Source of the DNA: an uncultured Sutterella sp.
GTDB taxonomy: Bacteria; Pseudomonadota; Gammaproteobacteria; Burkholderiales; Burkholderiaceae_F
Reading direction: 5' to 3'
Assembly: GCA_900538905.1 (NCBI GenBank)
Contig: UPZS01000031.1
Location: 1 to 25,946 of the forward strand
Length of the DNA stretch: 25,946 nt
Below, piece by piece: positions 1-7,683 of the stretch (within the stretch, counting starts at the first letter, position 1; each line of letters opens with the position of its first letter). Position numbers and translations under genes: made by a program. The notes below the pieces were generated by a model. That model had not been told where the DNA came from and did no database searches. It worked only from the letters and a program-made list of their open reading frames with translations.

Positions 1-27
1 CGCTCACGCTTATCGGTTCGTTGCCTA

Positions 28-40
28 GTTTTTAAAGAAC
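28..40 (-). promoter_or_regulatory. boxA-like antitermination element (rRNA leader)
   Basis: On the minus strand this reads GTTCTTTAAAAAC, close to the boxA element of proteobacterial rRNA leaders (TGCTCTTTAACAA in E. coli). It lies about 28-40 nt downstream of the predicted start of the promoter at 75-104. BoxA recruits NusB/S10 so that polymerase resists premature termination in rRNA operons. Its presence is the main reason for inferring a leftward rrn operon beyond position 1. The 16S gene itself is not in the window. Confidence 0.5.
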
Positions 41-74
41 TTTTCGTTGCTGCCGTAGCAGCGACAAGATCGAA

Positions 75-104
75 ATTCTATAAAACTTCATTTCGTCTTG
101 TCAA
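75..104 (-). promoter_or_regulatory. Strong sigma-70 promoter, downstream of a tandem pair (probable rrn promoter)
   Basis: On the minus strand there is a perfect -35 TTGACA (99-104), an 18-bp spacer and a -10 TAGAAT (75-80, five of six consensus). Directly upstream of the -35 is an A/T-tract-rich stretch (105-130) resembling an UP element. The combination of consensus -35, UP-like tract and downstream boxA fits a ribosomal RNA promoter. Transcription would start near position 68 and run off the left edge. Confidence 0.6.
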
Positions 105-158
105 GAGCTTTTCGAAAAATTTTTGTTTTTCTTTTCGCTCTTCTCATTTTCGGGCGAT

Positions 159-190
159 AAAAAAGAGTCGTTGTTCGCGACTCATTTTTT
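159..190 (-). terminator. Intrinsic terminator hairpin (bidirectional) between the tandem promoters
   Basis: GAGTCG (165-170) and CGACTC (178-183) form a perfect 6-bp stem with a 7-nt loop. An A6 run lies on one side (159-164) and a T6 run on the other (185-190), so a U-tract follows the hairpin in either direction. On the minus strand it could end mobA transcripts. It also lies only about 25-50 nt downstream of the predicted start of the promoter at 215-243. Confidence 0.6.
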
Positions 191-214
191 GCTTCCCGTC
201 AAACGAGGTTGCGA

Positions 215-243
215 ATTATGAAGAGGCTTTTTCGGCTTGTCAA
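215..243 (-). promoter_or_regulatory. Strong sigma-70 promoter, upstream of the tandem pair
   Basis: On the minus strand there is a perfect -35 TTGACA (238-243), an optimal 17-bp spacer and a -10 CATAAT (215-220, five of six). A T/A-rich tract lies upstream of the -35. Predicted transcription start is near 208. The site is downstream of the mobA stop codon, so it serves whatever lies to the left rather than mobA. Confidence 0.6.
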
Positions 244-312
244 GCACAATTTGCGATTTTTTTGAGTGTTTATCGGTCTGCGTTCTTTATGCCTCTGATT
301 TTGAAGCGTTTT

Positions 313-909
313 CTATTTTCGTGTCGCCAAATCTTCAACTCGATTCATGTTTTCAAACGCTCGTTCGTCATCAAAATCCACCCAAATCACGTGCATCGTC
401 TGGTTGAGCCAGCGATGCAAGGCTAGCTGGCCGCTTTCCAAGGCTTCCTGTACGGCACGCTTTGCCTCCGTTTTGATCAGCATGAACACCGGTTGTTCCC
501 GACCGCAGGTTCGTGCCGCCGCTACAACGGCATCCGGCTGTTCAGCCAACCCATTGGCCAGACGCTCTACGTAATCATTCGGCAAGAACGGACTGTCGCA
601 CGGCGCCACCACCATATAGGGCGTTTCAACAATTTCCAATCCTGCAGCAATGCCGGCCAGCGGCCCGGAGAAATTCCGATCTTCATCGGTTACCACCGGA
701 TAGCCGTAATCTTTGTAGACATCTTCATTGCGGTTGGCACTGATCACGAGGGTCTTGCACTGCGGCTCAAGAATATCAATCACGTATTCAACCAACGGCG
801 TGTCTTTGAAACACACCAATCCCTTATCCGCACCTCCCATACGGGAGCCTTTTCCTCCGGCAAGCACCAAACCTGTGATTTCTTCCCTACTGATACGCTT
901 TTTTTCCAT
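313..909 (-). CDS. mobA: Molybdenum cofactor guanylyltransferase MobA
   Basis: MobA transfers GMP from GTP to Mo-molybdopterin, making the guanine-dinucleotide cofactor used by DMSO-reductase-family enzymes such as nitrate reductase and formate dehydrogenase. The 198-residue protein is the usual family length. It shows the nucleotide-binding signature LAGGKGSRMGGADKG near residue 16, a central GPLAGIAAGLE segment, and the metal-binding CDSPFLP motif near residue 104. A weak AAGAG ribosome site precedes the ATG. The gene is divergent from moeA across 100 bp, so the two cofactor genes probably share a control region. No clear -10/-35 pair was found there. Confidence 0.93.
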   Translation of the reverse strand: MEKKRISREEITGLVLAGGKGSRMGGADKGLVCFKDTPLVEYVIDILEPQCKTLVISANRNEDVYKDYGYPVVTDEDRNFSGPLAGIAAGLEIVETPYMVVAPCDSPFLPNDYVERLANGLAEQPDAVVAAARTCGREQPVFMLIKTEAKRAVQEALESGQLALHRWLNQTMHVIWVDFDDERAFENMNRVEDLATRK

Positions 910-1009
910 CGCTCTTCATCGTCATCTGAGTCTAAGAACCATCATCCGCAGACAAATATGAGTGCTTCTCAAGTTCATCATCCACTCGTAAGCGGCGTTC
1001 TCCACTAAT

Positions 1010-2299
1010 ATGTCAAACACTATCCATTTCTCGAATTCATACAAGATGTCTGCTTCTCGTCAGGTTTTTGAATCTATCACAGTCAACCACGCCCGCGAAT
1101 TGATTCTTGAGGCTGTACCCCAGCCGACCGCAACGATAACACTGCCGCTTGCTCAATCCGTCGGTTTTGTGGCCGCCGGCGATATCGCCGCCGCCAATCC
1201 GCTCCCGACCTATACCAACTCGGCCATGGACGGCTATGCCTTCCGCTACGAGGATATTTCAGACGCAACGGAAGTCGTTTTGCCGATTGTCGGTCAAAGT
1301 TTCGCCGGAGCCCCGTGTCCGGCATTGACCTTTGCCCATGCTACATGCATTGAGATTGCCACCGGAGCTGCCCTGCCTGAAGCACTCGACACCGTGATTC
1401 CTTTTGAAAAATGCGACATTGACGCAAAAGCCCGCACGATTCGCTTTTCTGTCAACAGTGTCAAACATGGAGCCAACGTACGCTATGAGGGAGAGCAGAT
1501 CGGTCGCGGAGAAGTTATCGTTCAAACGGGAACTCTTCTGAGACCTCAGCATCTCGCCTTGCTGGCCGCTGCCGGCATCTCTGAAGTAACGGTCCATTCT
1601 CGTCTTCGCGTAGCGCTTCTCACCACCGGCAGTGAACTCGCCGAACCCGGGCAACCGCTCGGACGCTATCAGACCTACAACAGTAACGGCGTCATGCTCG
1701 AGACCTTGCTCAAAAGCATGAATTGCTCCGTCGAGGCCGTCTCAATGCAAGACAACGCCGACATCATTGCACAAAAGATCTCCGAGTTGCTCACCCGCAA
1801 CGATATGCTGATACTGACGGGCGGCGCCGGTAACGGCAAGTTCGATATCAGTCAGACACAATTAAATGCCATGGGTACCATGCACCCCTGGTCCATCAAT
1901 ATGCGCCCCGGTCGTCCCATGCGTTTCGGACAAATTCAGGGAAAACCTGTTTTCGTGCTTCCCGGCAATCCGGTGGCCGCTTTTGTCACATTCCTTGAAT
2001 TTGTTCGCGGCTCACTGCTGCAAATGCAGGGACTTAAGAAAGATTTGTGGCTTAAACAATATCCGGCCCGTCTGGCTAACAGCCTTAAAAAGAAAGCCGG
2101 ACGCGCCGAATTCATGCGCGGGCAGCTCGTCAACTTTGACAACGGGACACCCGTCGTTGAACCGCTTCTCAATCAGAGTTCAGCCGACCTCGTCATGCTC
2201 TCGCAGTCAGAAGTCATCCTTTGTCTGGATCACGAATCGACTCAATACGAGAAAGGCTCGATAGTGCCCATCCAGTACCTACGTGACGCAAATTTGTGA
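1010..2299 (+). CDS. moeA: Molybdopterin molybdenumtransferase MoeA
   Basis: MoeA inserts molybdate into adenylylated molybdopterin to form the active Mo cofactor. At 429 residues it is slightly longer than E. coli MoeA. Family motifs are present in order: NSAMDGYAFR near residue 63, an ATGAALPEALDTVIPFE segment near 117, TGSELAEPGQPL near 205, MRPGRPMRFG and LPGNPVAAF near 298-325. The conserved GGVSVG-type loop reads TGGAGNGKFD here, which keeps the final Asp but loses the usual Ser. No Shine-Dalgarno is visible before the first ATG; an in-frame ATG at 1046 is an equally plausible start and would remove 12 residues. A hairpin follows the gene. Confidence 0.93.
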   Translation: MSNTIHFSNSYKMSASRQVFESITVNHARELILEAVPQPTATITLPLAQSVGFVAAGDIAAANPLPTYTNSAMDGYAFRYEDISDATEVVLPIVGQSFAGAPCPALTFAHATCIEIATGAALPEALDTVIPFEKCDIDAKARTIRFSVNSVKHGANVRYEGEQIGRGEVIVQTGTLLRPQHLALLAAAGISEVTVHSRLRVALLTTGSELAEPGQPLGRYQTYNSNGVMLETLLKSMNCSVEAVSMQDNADIIAQKISELLTRNDMLILTGGAGNGKFDISQTQLNAMGTMHPWSINMRPGRPMRFGQIQGKPVFVLPGNPVAAFVTFLEFVRGSLLQMQGLKKDLWLKQYPARLANSLKKKAGRAEFMRGQLVNFDNGTPVVEPLLNQSSADLVMLSQSEVILCLDHESTQYEKGSIVPIQYLRDANL

Positions 2300-2308
2300 T
2301 CGTTCGAA

Positions 2309-2332
2309 GAATGGCCGCTTATGCGGCCATTC
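2309..2332 (+). terminator. Hairpin between convergent moeA and phosphoesterase genes
   Basis: A perfect 10-bp inverted repeat, GAATGGCCGC (2309-2318) and GCGGCCATTC (2323-2332), encloses a TTAT tetraloop. It lies between the moeA stop (2299) and the stop of the leftward phosphoesterase gene (2336). U-tracts on both sides are weak, so it may act as a shared terminator or as a 3'-end stabilising stem. Confidence 0.6.
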
Positions 2333-2335
2333 TTA

Positions 2336-3403
2336 CTAATCCTTGGACTTGTTCTTCTTTTCATCGACAACTTCCGCTCGATGCTCTTTAAGGAATCGAC
2401 TGCGACCGTTTCGGTTGAAGTACCGCGAAGAACGTTTGGAGTTGTTGACGAAAGGACTGCCGCAGCCGTTGTCTCTGGCTCGCAGTCTGTCGAGCATTTC
2501 CTGAAAATCAAAAGGAATGCTGTCGAGTTCATCGGGCGAAGGCTCTTCGCCTGCCTGCTGCATCACAAGGATGTCACGAGGATCGATTTCAGCCGGCCGC
2601 ACCACACGTCCGTTGAGATCCACAATTCCTCGAAATCCCACAGCGCGCACCTGCATGCCTTTATAGACGCCGTACTCGCAGTCTTCGTGCTGGTGACCGT
2701 GAAAAAGCCACGTCACACCAAGACTCTTGGCAAGACGATCGATCGCATCAAACCCCTTCTTGTGGCAACCCGCCGCTTCATGCGTGACCAAAATGTCAGC
2801 CTTGCACTGTTGCAGAGCTTCATAAGTAGCAGGAAAGATCGAGGAACGATGACGACGCGGCAAACCGCCTCGCCACAAATTCGTCTTGGGGCTGCGGCGT
2901 ACAAACCCGGTTGCTGACTGATAGTTGGGTCGTCCTTCGGGCATCCAAATCTGCCCGCGGAACACTCCGCCGAGCCCGGCGATACGAAGGCCCGCCACTT
3001 CGGCCACGCGTCCGTGCAGATTGTGTTCTGCAATCGGACCATGCCAAAGTCGGTCGTAATACTCCTCGCAATCGGTGTCGTGGTTGCCCGGGATCCACCA
3101 GACCTGCGTGATCGCAAGCGTCGGAGCCAGCAATGTTTCGAGGTCGTCAGGCGGTTGCAGATCTCCCAAAATCACGATGGCGTCCGGACGGTACTTTTCC
3201 ACCGTCTTATTGATGTAATCAAACTCGCCGTGCGGATCTCCGCAGAAGAAAATCTTAGGCTGCGGTTTACCTTGTTTGTTGCTCTGGCCGTTTTGAGTCG
3301 AACCACCTCGCCCCTGATGCCAGGGTTTCTTGCGACGGAAGCTGCGGCGCGAGGATTTCTTTTCGGTAACGGCGGGCGCATCGTTTCGTGCATTGTCCGT
3401 CAT
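2336..3403 (-). CDS. Calcineurin-like metallophosphoesterase
   Basis: This 355-residue protein carries the full metallophosphoesterase metal-site set: GDPHG (55-59, the D-x-H motif), GD (80-81), GNHD (106-109), TH (207-208) and HGHQH (235-239). It should be a dinuclear-metal hydrolase of a phosphomonoester or phosphodiester; the substrate is not evident. The catalytic core is flanked by an N-terminal tail of about 50 residues rich in Lys, Arg, Gly and Gln and by a basic C-terminal tail (roughly 315-355). These may be disordered and could bind nucleic acid. A strong GGAGGT site lies 6 nt before the ATG. The start overlaps the stop of the upstream WYL regulator gene as ATGA, implying translational coupling. 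No signal peptide is seen, so it is probably cytoplasmic. Confidence 0.88.
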   Translation of the reverse strand: MTDNARNDAPAVTEKKSSRRSFRRKKPWHQGRGGSTQNGQSNKQGKPQPKIFFCGDPHGEFDYINKTVEKYRPDAIVILGDLQPPDDLETLLAPTLAITQVWWIPGNHDTDCEEYYDRLWHGPIAEHNLHGRVAEVAGLRIAGLGGVFRGQIWMPEGRPNYQSATGFVRRSPKTNLWRGGLPRRHRSSIFPATYEALQQCKADILVTHEAAGCHKKGFDAIDRLAKSLGVTWLFHGHQHEDCEYGVYKGMQVRAVGFRGIVDLNGRVVRPAEIDPRDILVMQQAGEEPSPDELDSIPFDFQEMLDRLRARDNGCGSPFVNNSKRSSRYFNRNGRSRFLKEHRAEVVDEKKNKSKD

Positions 3404-4422
3404 TGGCTTACCTCCGAATCCTCGTACTGTTGCAAAGCCAGACGATGCTGCTGTCGGATATAGTCAATCAAGTCGTTGGGAGCAAGCACTTTGGCGTGCG
3501 AACCGAGCCGCATGATTTCCCCTGCAATCTCAGGCTCTCGAGCATAAGGAACGCGCAGCGTCATGCCGCCCTCGTCGTCAAACGTTTGTTGCTGATCCTT
3601 GTGCCAGACCGCAAAACGCTCGTAGGGAGTCATCACGGCATCAACGGCAATGACGGCCGTTTTTGTGATCCCCCCCGAAAAGATGCCGTACGTGCCGTCA
3701 AGCGCATGTTCAATGTCCCGCATGGCCACAACGCGACAACGCACGTCAAGCATCTCGGCAAAACGAATGTTTTCAACGGCAAAGGTCTTGAGCTTGCCCG
3801 ATTCGTGGCACCATGCATCCAGATACCAGCGACCGCGCCAATTTACCAGCCGCAGGGGGCTGATCTCACGACCCGATTCGGTGCCCCGCGTGCGCGTGAA
3901 ATACGTGACGCGCAAACGACGGCGCTGCGCCAAAGCCGCTCCTACGATGCTGAAGTAAGGCGCGTCAATTTTCGGCACGGAAGGCATGATCACCTTCACG
4001 CGCTTAAGGAGTTCCTTGGCTTGGATCAACTCGCCGGGAAGCATCGCCAACAGGCGAGAACGAAGTGCTTGCATGTCAGCCGCCAAAACGGCCTTCGAAT
4101 CGTTTTCAATTCGGCCGAGAAGCTCAACGACGGCTAAGAAGGCATACATCTCATCGGGCGTGTACCAAGCCGCGGGAAGCATCGAAACAAATCGGTCTTT
4201 ATTCTCCGATTTGGAGTCTCGCGCGTACGAATACGCATTTTGCGCGCGCGAATAAACGATCGGCGCACCGAGCTTCTCGCGCATATAGCGCAGATCACGC
4301 TTTAGTGTTGGCGCAGAACACTGCAAAGCGGCTTGTAACGTTTCAAATGAGACCGAGCCTTCCTCCTGCAAACCTTGATCAATGCGGTAGAGCCGCATTG
4401 CAAACGTCAGGCTGGATTTCAT
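3400..4422 (-). CDS. WYL-domain transcriptional regulator
   Basis: The protein has an N-terminal DNA-binding region of about 60 residues (with SAPTLKRDLRYMREKLGAPI), a middle helical region, and a WYL domain whose signature appears as RWYLDAW near residues 196-202, followed by TFAVENI. WYL domains bind nucleic acid or nucleotide ligands, and such regulators often control DNA-repair or anti-phage genes. I chose ATG 4422 (340 residues). The ATG at 4455 overlaps a perfect TATAAT on the same strand, so transcription should begin downstream of it. The gene overlaps the phosphoesterase gene by 4 nt. The target genes are unknown; the coupled phosphoesterase is the obvious candidate, with autoregulation likely. 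Confidence 0.85.
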   Translation of the reverse strand: MKSSLTFAMRLYRIDQGLQEEGSVSFETLQAALQCSAPTLKRDLRYMREKLGAPIVYSRAQNAYSYARDSKSENKDRFVSMLPAAWYTPDEMYAFLAVVELLGRIENDSKAVLAADMQALRSRLLAMLPGELIQAKELLKRVKVIMPSVPKIDAPYFSIVGAALAQRRRLRVTYFTRTRGTESGREISPLRLVNWRGRWYLDAWCHESGKLKTFAVENIRFAEMLDVRCRVVAMRDIEHALDGTYGIFSGGITKTAVIAVDAVMTPYERFAVWHKDQQQTFDDEGGMTLRVPYAREPEIAGEIMRLGSHAKVLAPNDLIDYIRQQHRLALQQYEDSEVSQ

Positions 4423-4453
4423 TATCAAAAAGTCGAAAATTTCTGGTGGCCCC

Positions 4454-4459
4454 ATTATA
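4454..4459 (-). promoter_or_regulatory. -10 element of the WYL regulator gene
   Basis: On the minus strand this is a perfect TATAAT. No good -35 lies at 16-18 bp, which would suit an activator-dependent or weakly basal promoter. The predicted transcript starts near 4447, giving a leader of about 25 nt before ATG 4422. Confidence 0.45.
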
Positions 4460-4606
4460 GAGCAGGGCTTTCTGCGGCCTCATCGCGCAAAGTCACGACG
4501 GACTGCGATTTTTGCCCAAGTTCTCCGGCTTGGAAGCCCGACTCCTTGCTCCTTCGTCTTTGACTCAAGCTCTTGTCTTCAGACCGTTTTTTTGTTTGTC
4601 CCCATT

Positions 4607-4635
4607 TTTCCAGAGCATAGAAAAATGATTAAAAT
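4607..4635 (+). promoter_or_regulatory. Candidate yebC promoter
   Basis: TTTCCA (4607-4612, four of six), a 17-bp spacer and TAAAAT (4630-4635, five of six) form the best sigma-70 match upstream of yebC. It lies in an A/T-rich patch followed by a G/C-rich leader. Confidence 0.4.
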
Positions 4636-4783
4636 TCGAAAATTTCCGCGCGCGGGCTCGTACCGGGGCCTTCACTGACGTAAGACGTCTGCCGCGAACA
4701 GATGCAGCCAAAGCCCTCTAACCGCCGCAGCAAGAAATACGGTTTTCACATACTCACACATCGACAACAAGGATTTAGACAAA

Positions 4784-5518
4784 ATGTCCGGACATTCCAA
4801 ATGGGCCAATATTCAGCACCGCAAGGGCCGTCAGGACGCCAAGCGCTCCAACCTCTGGACCAAGCTTGTGCGTGAAATCATCGTAGCCGCACGCGTCGGC
4901 GGAAGCGGCGATCCCGACATGAACTCCCGCCTGCGTCTGGCCATTTCCAAGGCTCGTGACGGTAACGTTCCCAAGGACACGATTCAAAACGCCATTTTGA
5001 AGGGCACCGGACAGCTCGAAGGCGTCAACTACGAAGAAGTCCGCTATGAAGGCTACGGGATCGGCGGCGCCAGCCTGATTATCGACTGCACCACCGACAA
5101 CCGCACCCGTACCGTGGCCGACGTGCGTCACGCTCTGTCCAAACACGGCGGCAACATGGGTACCGAAGGCTCGGTTTCCTTCCAGTTCCGTCACTGCGGC
5201 GAATTCCTTTTTGCCCCCGGCACCAGCGAAGACACCGTAATGGAGGTAGCCCTTGAAGCCGGAGCCGACGACGTCGTCACCGATCCCGATGACGGCTCGA
5301 TCGACGTGGTGTGCGATCCTGCCGCTTTCGACGCCGTTTCCAAAGCCTTCGAAGCTGCCGGTCTCACGCCGGTTTCCTCCGAAATCACGATGAAGCCGCT
5401 CAACGAAGTCGAACTCAAGGGTGAAGACGCCGCCAAGATGCAAAAGCTCATCGATGCGCTCGAAGATCTTGACGACGTAAGCAACGTTTACACGAGCGCC
5501 GTGTTCGACGAGGAATAA
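4784..5518 (+). CDS. yebC: YebC/PmpR-family protein (TACO1-like)
   Basis: The 244-residue protein opens with the family signature [20 protein letters not shown] and carries [16 protein letters not shown] near residue 65. It contains [17 protein letters not shown] and ends with the usual [12 protein letters not shown] segment. Family members were long annotated as transcriptional regulators; more recent work places YebC-type proteins at the ribosome, helping translation of difficult stretches. Length is normal. Gene order yebC-purD matches other Burkholderiales. A strong terminator follows, so yebC is probably mostly monocistronic. Confidence 0.93.
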   Translation: MSGHSKWANIQHRKGRQDAKRSNLWTKLVREIIVAARVGGSGDPDMNSRLRLAISKARDGNVPKDTIQNAILKGTGQLEGVNYEEVRYEGYGIGGASLIIDCTTDNRTRTVADVRHALSKHGGNMGTEGSVSFQFRHCGEFLFAPGTSEDTVMEVALEAGADDVVTDPDDGSIDVVCDPAAFDAVSKAFEAAGLTPVSSEITMKPLNEVELKGEDAAKMQKLIDALEDLDDVSNVYTSAVFDEE

Positions 5519-5579
5519 CGGGCCATTCAAACGCTCGAAAAAGTCTTTTCGTTTTGAAACGATCAATCCGACAAAAAAG

Positions 5580-5610
5580 GCTTGCGGGTAGAATTCCTGC
5601 AAGCTTTTTT
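5580..5610 (+). terminator. Intrinsic terminator after yebC
   Basis: GCTTGCGGG (5580-5588) pairs with CCTGCAAGC (5596-5604), with one G-U pair and a 7-nt loop, directly followed by T6 (5605-5610). An A6 run precedes the stem. Confidence 0.8.
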
Positions 5611-5660
5611 GTATCTGCTTTTTCTGTCCGGCTTTCCCGTCGACAGATTGGAGAATTTTT

Positions 5661-6941
5661 GTGACTAAGGTCTTAGTGATCGGCAGCGGCGGTCGTGAAC
5701 ACGCGCTTGCCTGGCGTCTTGCCAAATCCGAAGGTGTTGAAAAAGTTTGGGTTGCCCCCGGCAACGCCGGAACGGCCGCTGACAGCCGCCTGGAAAACCT
5801 CCCCATCACCGACATCGAAGCCCTGCGCGACTGGGCCCTGGAAAACAAGATTGACCTCACGGTCGTTGGTCCGGAAGCCCCCCTTTCCAAAGGTGTGGTC
5901 AACGTTTTCCGCGCCGCGGGTCTCTTGATTTTCGGCCCGACCAAGGAAGCCGCTCAGCTCGAAAGTTCCAAAGATTTTGCCAAGGCCTTCATGAAGCGCA
6001 AGGGTATTCCCACAGCCGAATACGAAAGCTTTACCGATCCGCAGGCAGCTCACGAATACGTACGCGCCAAAGGCGCTCCGATTGTCATCAAGGCTGACGG
6101 TCTGGCCGCCGGCAAAGGCGTTGTAGTCGCCATGACCGAGGATGAAGCGCACCACGCCATTGACGACATGCTCTCGGGCCACAAGTTCGGCTCGGCAGGC
6201 GCACGCGTTGTCATTGAGGAATTCCTCGAAGGCGAAGAAGCCAGCTTTATCGTCATGGTTGACGGCAAGAACGTACTTCCGCTTGCCACGAGCCAAGACC
6301 ATAAGCGTTTGCTTGACGGCGACAAGGGGCCCAACACGGGCGGCATGGGTGCTTATTCTCCTGCTCCCTGCGTGACCGACGAAGTCTACGAAAAGACTAT
6401 GCGTGAAATCATCGAGCCCACCGTACGCGGCATGGCCGAAGACGGCATCGTCTACACGGGCTTTCTCTACGCCGGCCTCATGATCGGCAAGGACAAGGAA
6501 GGCAAGACCACCGTCAAAACGCTTGAATTCAATTGCCGCATGGGCGACCCGGAAACGCAGCCCATTATGAGCCGCATCAAGTCAGGCTTTGCTCAGACGC
6601 TGGCGGCAGCGGCTGCCGGCGACATCACCAAGGGCGGCATTGAATACGATAAACGCTCGGCGCTGGGCGTTGTGCTTGCCGCGCGCGGCTATCCGGAACA
6701 CCCGGAAAAAGGCGCCGTGATCACCGGCCTTTCCGAAGAAACGGACGATGCGGTGATCTTCCACGCCGGCACCGCCACTGATGCCAATGGCAATATCGTG
6801 GTTTCAGGCGGTCGCGTTCTCTGTGTGGTCGGCCTGGGCGATACACTCAAAGAAGCGCATGACGCCGCTTACCGCACCGCCGATCAGGTACACTTCGACG
6901 GCGTGCAGAAGCGTCGCGATATCGGCTATCGCGCGCTCTGA
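5661..6941 (+). CDS. purD: Phosphoribosylamine--glycine ligase (GAR synthetase)
   Basis: PurD joins 5-phosphoribosylamine to glycine using ATP, the second step of de novo purine synthesis. The 426-residue protein has the N-terminal VIGSGGREHALAWRL motif, the ATP-grasp core (FAKAFMKRKGIPTAEY near 109, IVIKADGLAAGKGVVVAMT near 141) and the substrate/metal segment LEFNCRMGDPETQPIM near 289-304. The start codon is GTG at 5661, preceded by a GGAG site; it begins exactly at the canonical TKVLVIGSGGREHA sequence, so no upstream start is needed. The gene lies 50 bp after the yebC terminator. Confidence 0.95.
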   Translation: MTKVLVIGSGGREHALAWRLAKSEGVEKVWVAPGNAGTAADSRLENLPITDIEALRDWALENKIDLTVVGPEAPLSKGVVNVFRAAGLLIFGPTKEAAQLESSKDFAKAFMKRKGIPTAEYESFTDPQAAHEYVRAKGAPIVIKADGLAAGKGVVVAMTEDEAHHAIDDMLSGHKFGSAGARVVIEEFLEGEEASFIVMVDGKNVLPLATSQDHKRLLDGDKGPNTGGMGAYSPAPCVTDEVYEKTMREIIEPTVRGMAEDGIVYTGFLYAGLMIGKDKEGKTTVKTLEFNCRMGDPETQPIMSRIKSGFAQTLAAAAAGDITKGGIEYDKRSALGVVLAARGYPEHPEKGAVITGLSEETDDAVIFHAGTATDANGNIVVSGGRVLCVVGLGDTLKEAHDAAYRTADQVHFDGVQKRRDIGYRAL

Positions 6942-6955
6942 AATAGAAACGAACT

Positions 6956-6985
6956 CTCTCGGCGGAGTTTTTCTTCTGCCGAGAG
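6956..6985 (+). repeat. Hairpin between purD and the secreted-protein gene
   Basis: CTCTCGGC (6956-6963) and GCCGAGAG (6978-6985) form a perfect 8-bp stem with a 14-nt T-rich loop. There is no U-tract after the stem, so it resembles an RNA-stability or partial-terminator element more than a full intrinsic terminator. Confidence 0.45.
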
Positions 6986-7032
6986 CTTCTCGATATACCA
7001 GACCCGCCTTTGGCAAACAGACCGACGAATTG

Positions 7033-7644
7033 ATGCGCCATACAACAGCAATTGCCCTTTCGGCTGCGATGCTTTCTTTGCTCGCAGCTCCGGTCTCGGC
7101 TTCGGATGAACCTTTCGGCTATCCGAGTACGTTGTTGCATGCCCGCAGCACCTACACGGTGTCACCGGCCACACCCGTGCTGCTCGGCGACACCGTGGTG
7201 GTGTTGGAACAGTCGCGTATCAGCGATGTTGCCGCTATTGTGCAGTCGCGCATTCACTCGGAAACTGACGGCCGCCGCTGGGTTTGTGCTCAAGCCAAAA
7301 ACGGTGATATGCCGCTTCGTCTGTGGTTCATTGCCACGGGGCAAGACACCGTGACTGAAGTGCAAATGTCGCCGGGCACTTTCGATTCACCTCAAAACTG
7401 CGGCCGTTTGACTGCCCATTTTGAGCCGGTATTCCTTTCGCGCATTCAGAGCGGCATGACCGTACGAGAGATTTCCTCCGACATCGGTCCCGCGAGTTCT
7501 CATGATGACGAAGGCTGGCACTTTTGGGTTTCTCGTCGCAACTATTCCTACGACGGCGAAAACTACACGGAATACGTCTGGGTCGGTGCACACGCCGTTG
7601 AAGGTAAAGTGCGCGAAGTCTTTACCACACAGCTCACGCGCTGA
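7033..7644 (+). CDS. Secreted/periplasmic protein of unknown function
   Basis: I do not recognise a specific family. The 203-residue protein has a clear Sec signal peptide: a basic start, a hydrophobic stretch (AIALSAAMLSLLAAP) and a likely cleavage after VSA near residue 23. There is no lipobox Cys, so it should be soluble in the periplasm. Two Cys residues in the mature part (85 and 123) could form one disulfide. The segment SRIQSGMTVREISSDIGPA (137-155) resembles the GMT-x-x-E-x-x-x-x-x-G-x-P turn of BamE/SmpA-type proteins, only weakly. ATG 7033 was chosen because the signal peptide begins there; upstream in-frame sequence overlaps purD. It lies between purD and nadD, where hemF sits in many Burkholderiales. 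Confidence 0.75.
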   Translation: MRHTTAIALSAAMLSLLAAPVSASDEPFGYPSTLLHARSTYTVSPATPVLLGDTVVVLEQSRISDVAAIVQSRIHSETDGRRWVCAQAKNGDMPLRLWFIATGQDTVTEVQMSPGTFDSPQNCGRLTAHFEPVFLSRIQSGMTVREISSDIGPASSHDDEGWHFWVSRRNYSYDGENYTEYVWVGAHAVEGKVREVFTTQLTR

Positions 7645-7683
7645 TGAAGTGCGTTAACCGTCTGCTTTCGGATCAAACAACTT

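Larger units (their letters stand above)
4423..4783. other. Divergent intergenic region, WYL regulator / yebC
   Basis: This stretch holds no credible gene. It contains the -10 TATAAT of the regulator gene (minus strand, 4454-4459), a small inverted repeat GCAG-6-CTGC (4462-4475) just upstream of that -10 that could be an operator, the proposed yebC promoter (4607-4635) and a yebC leader of about 140 nt. Confidence 0.5.

Noticed and set aside
4775..5944. A 389-codon minus-strand open frame opposite yebC and the start of purD.
   Set aside because: It spans two real genes and a strong terminator on the other strand, and the translation has no family features.
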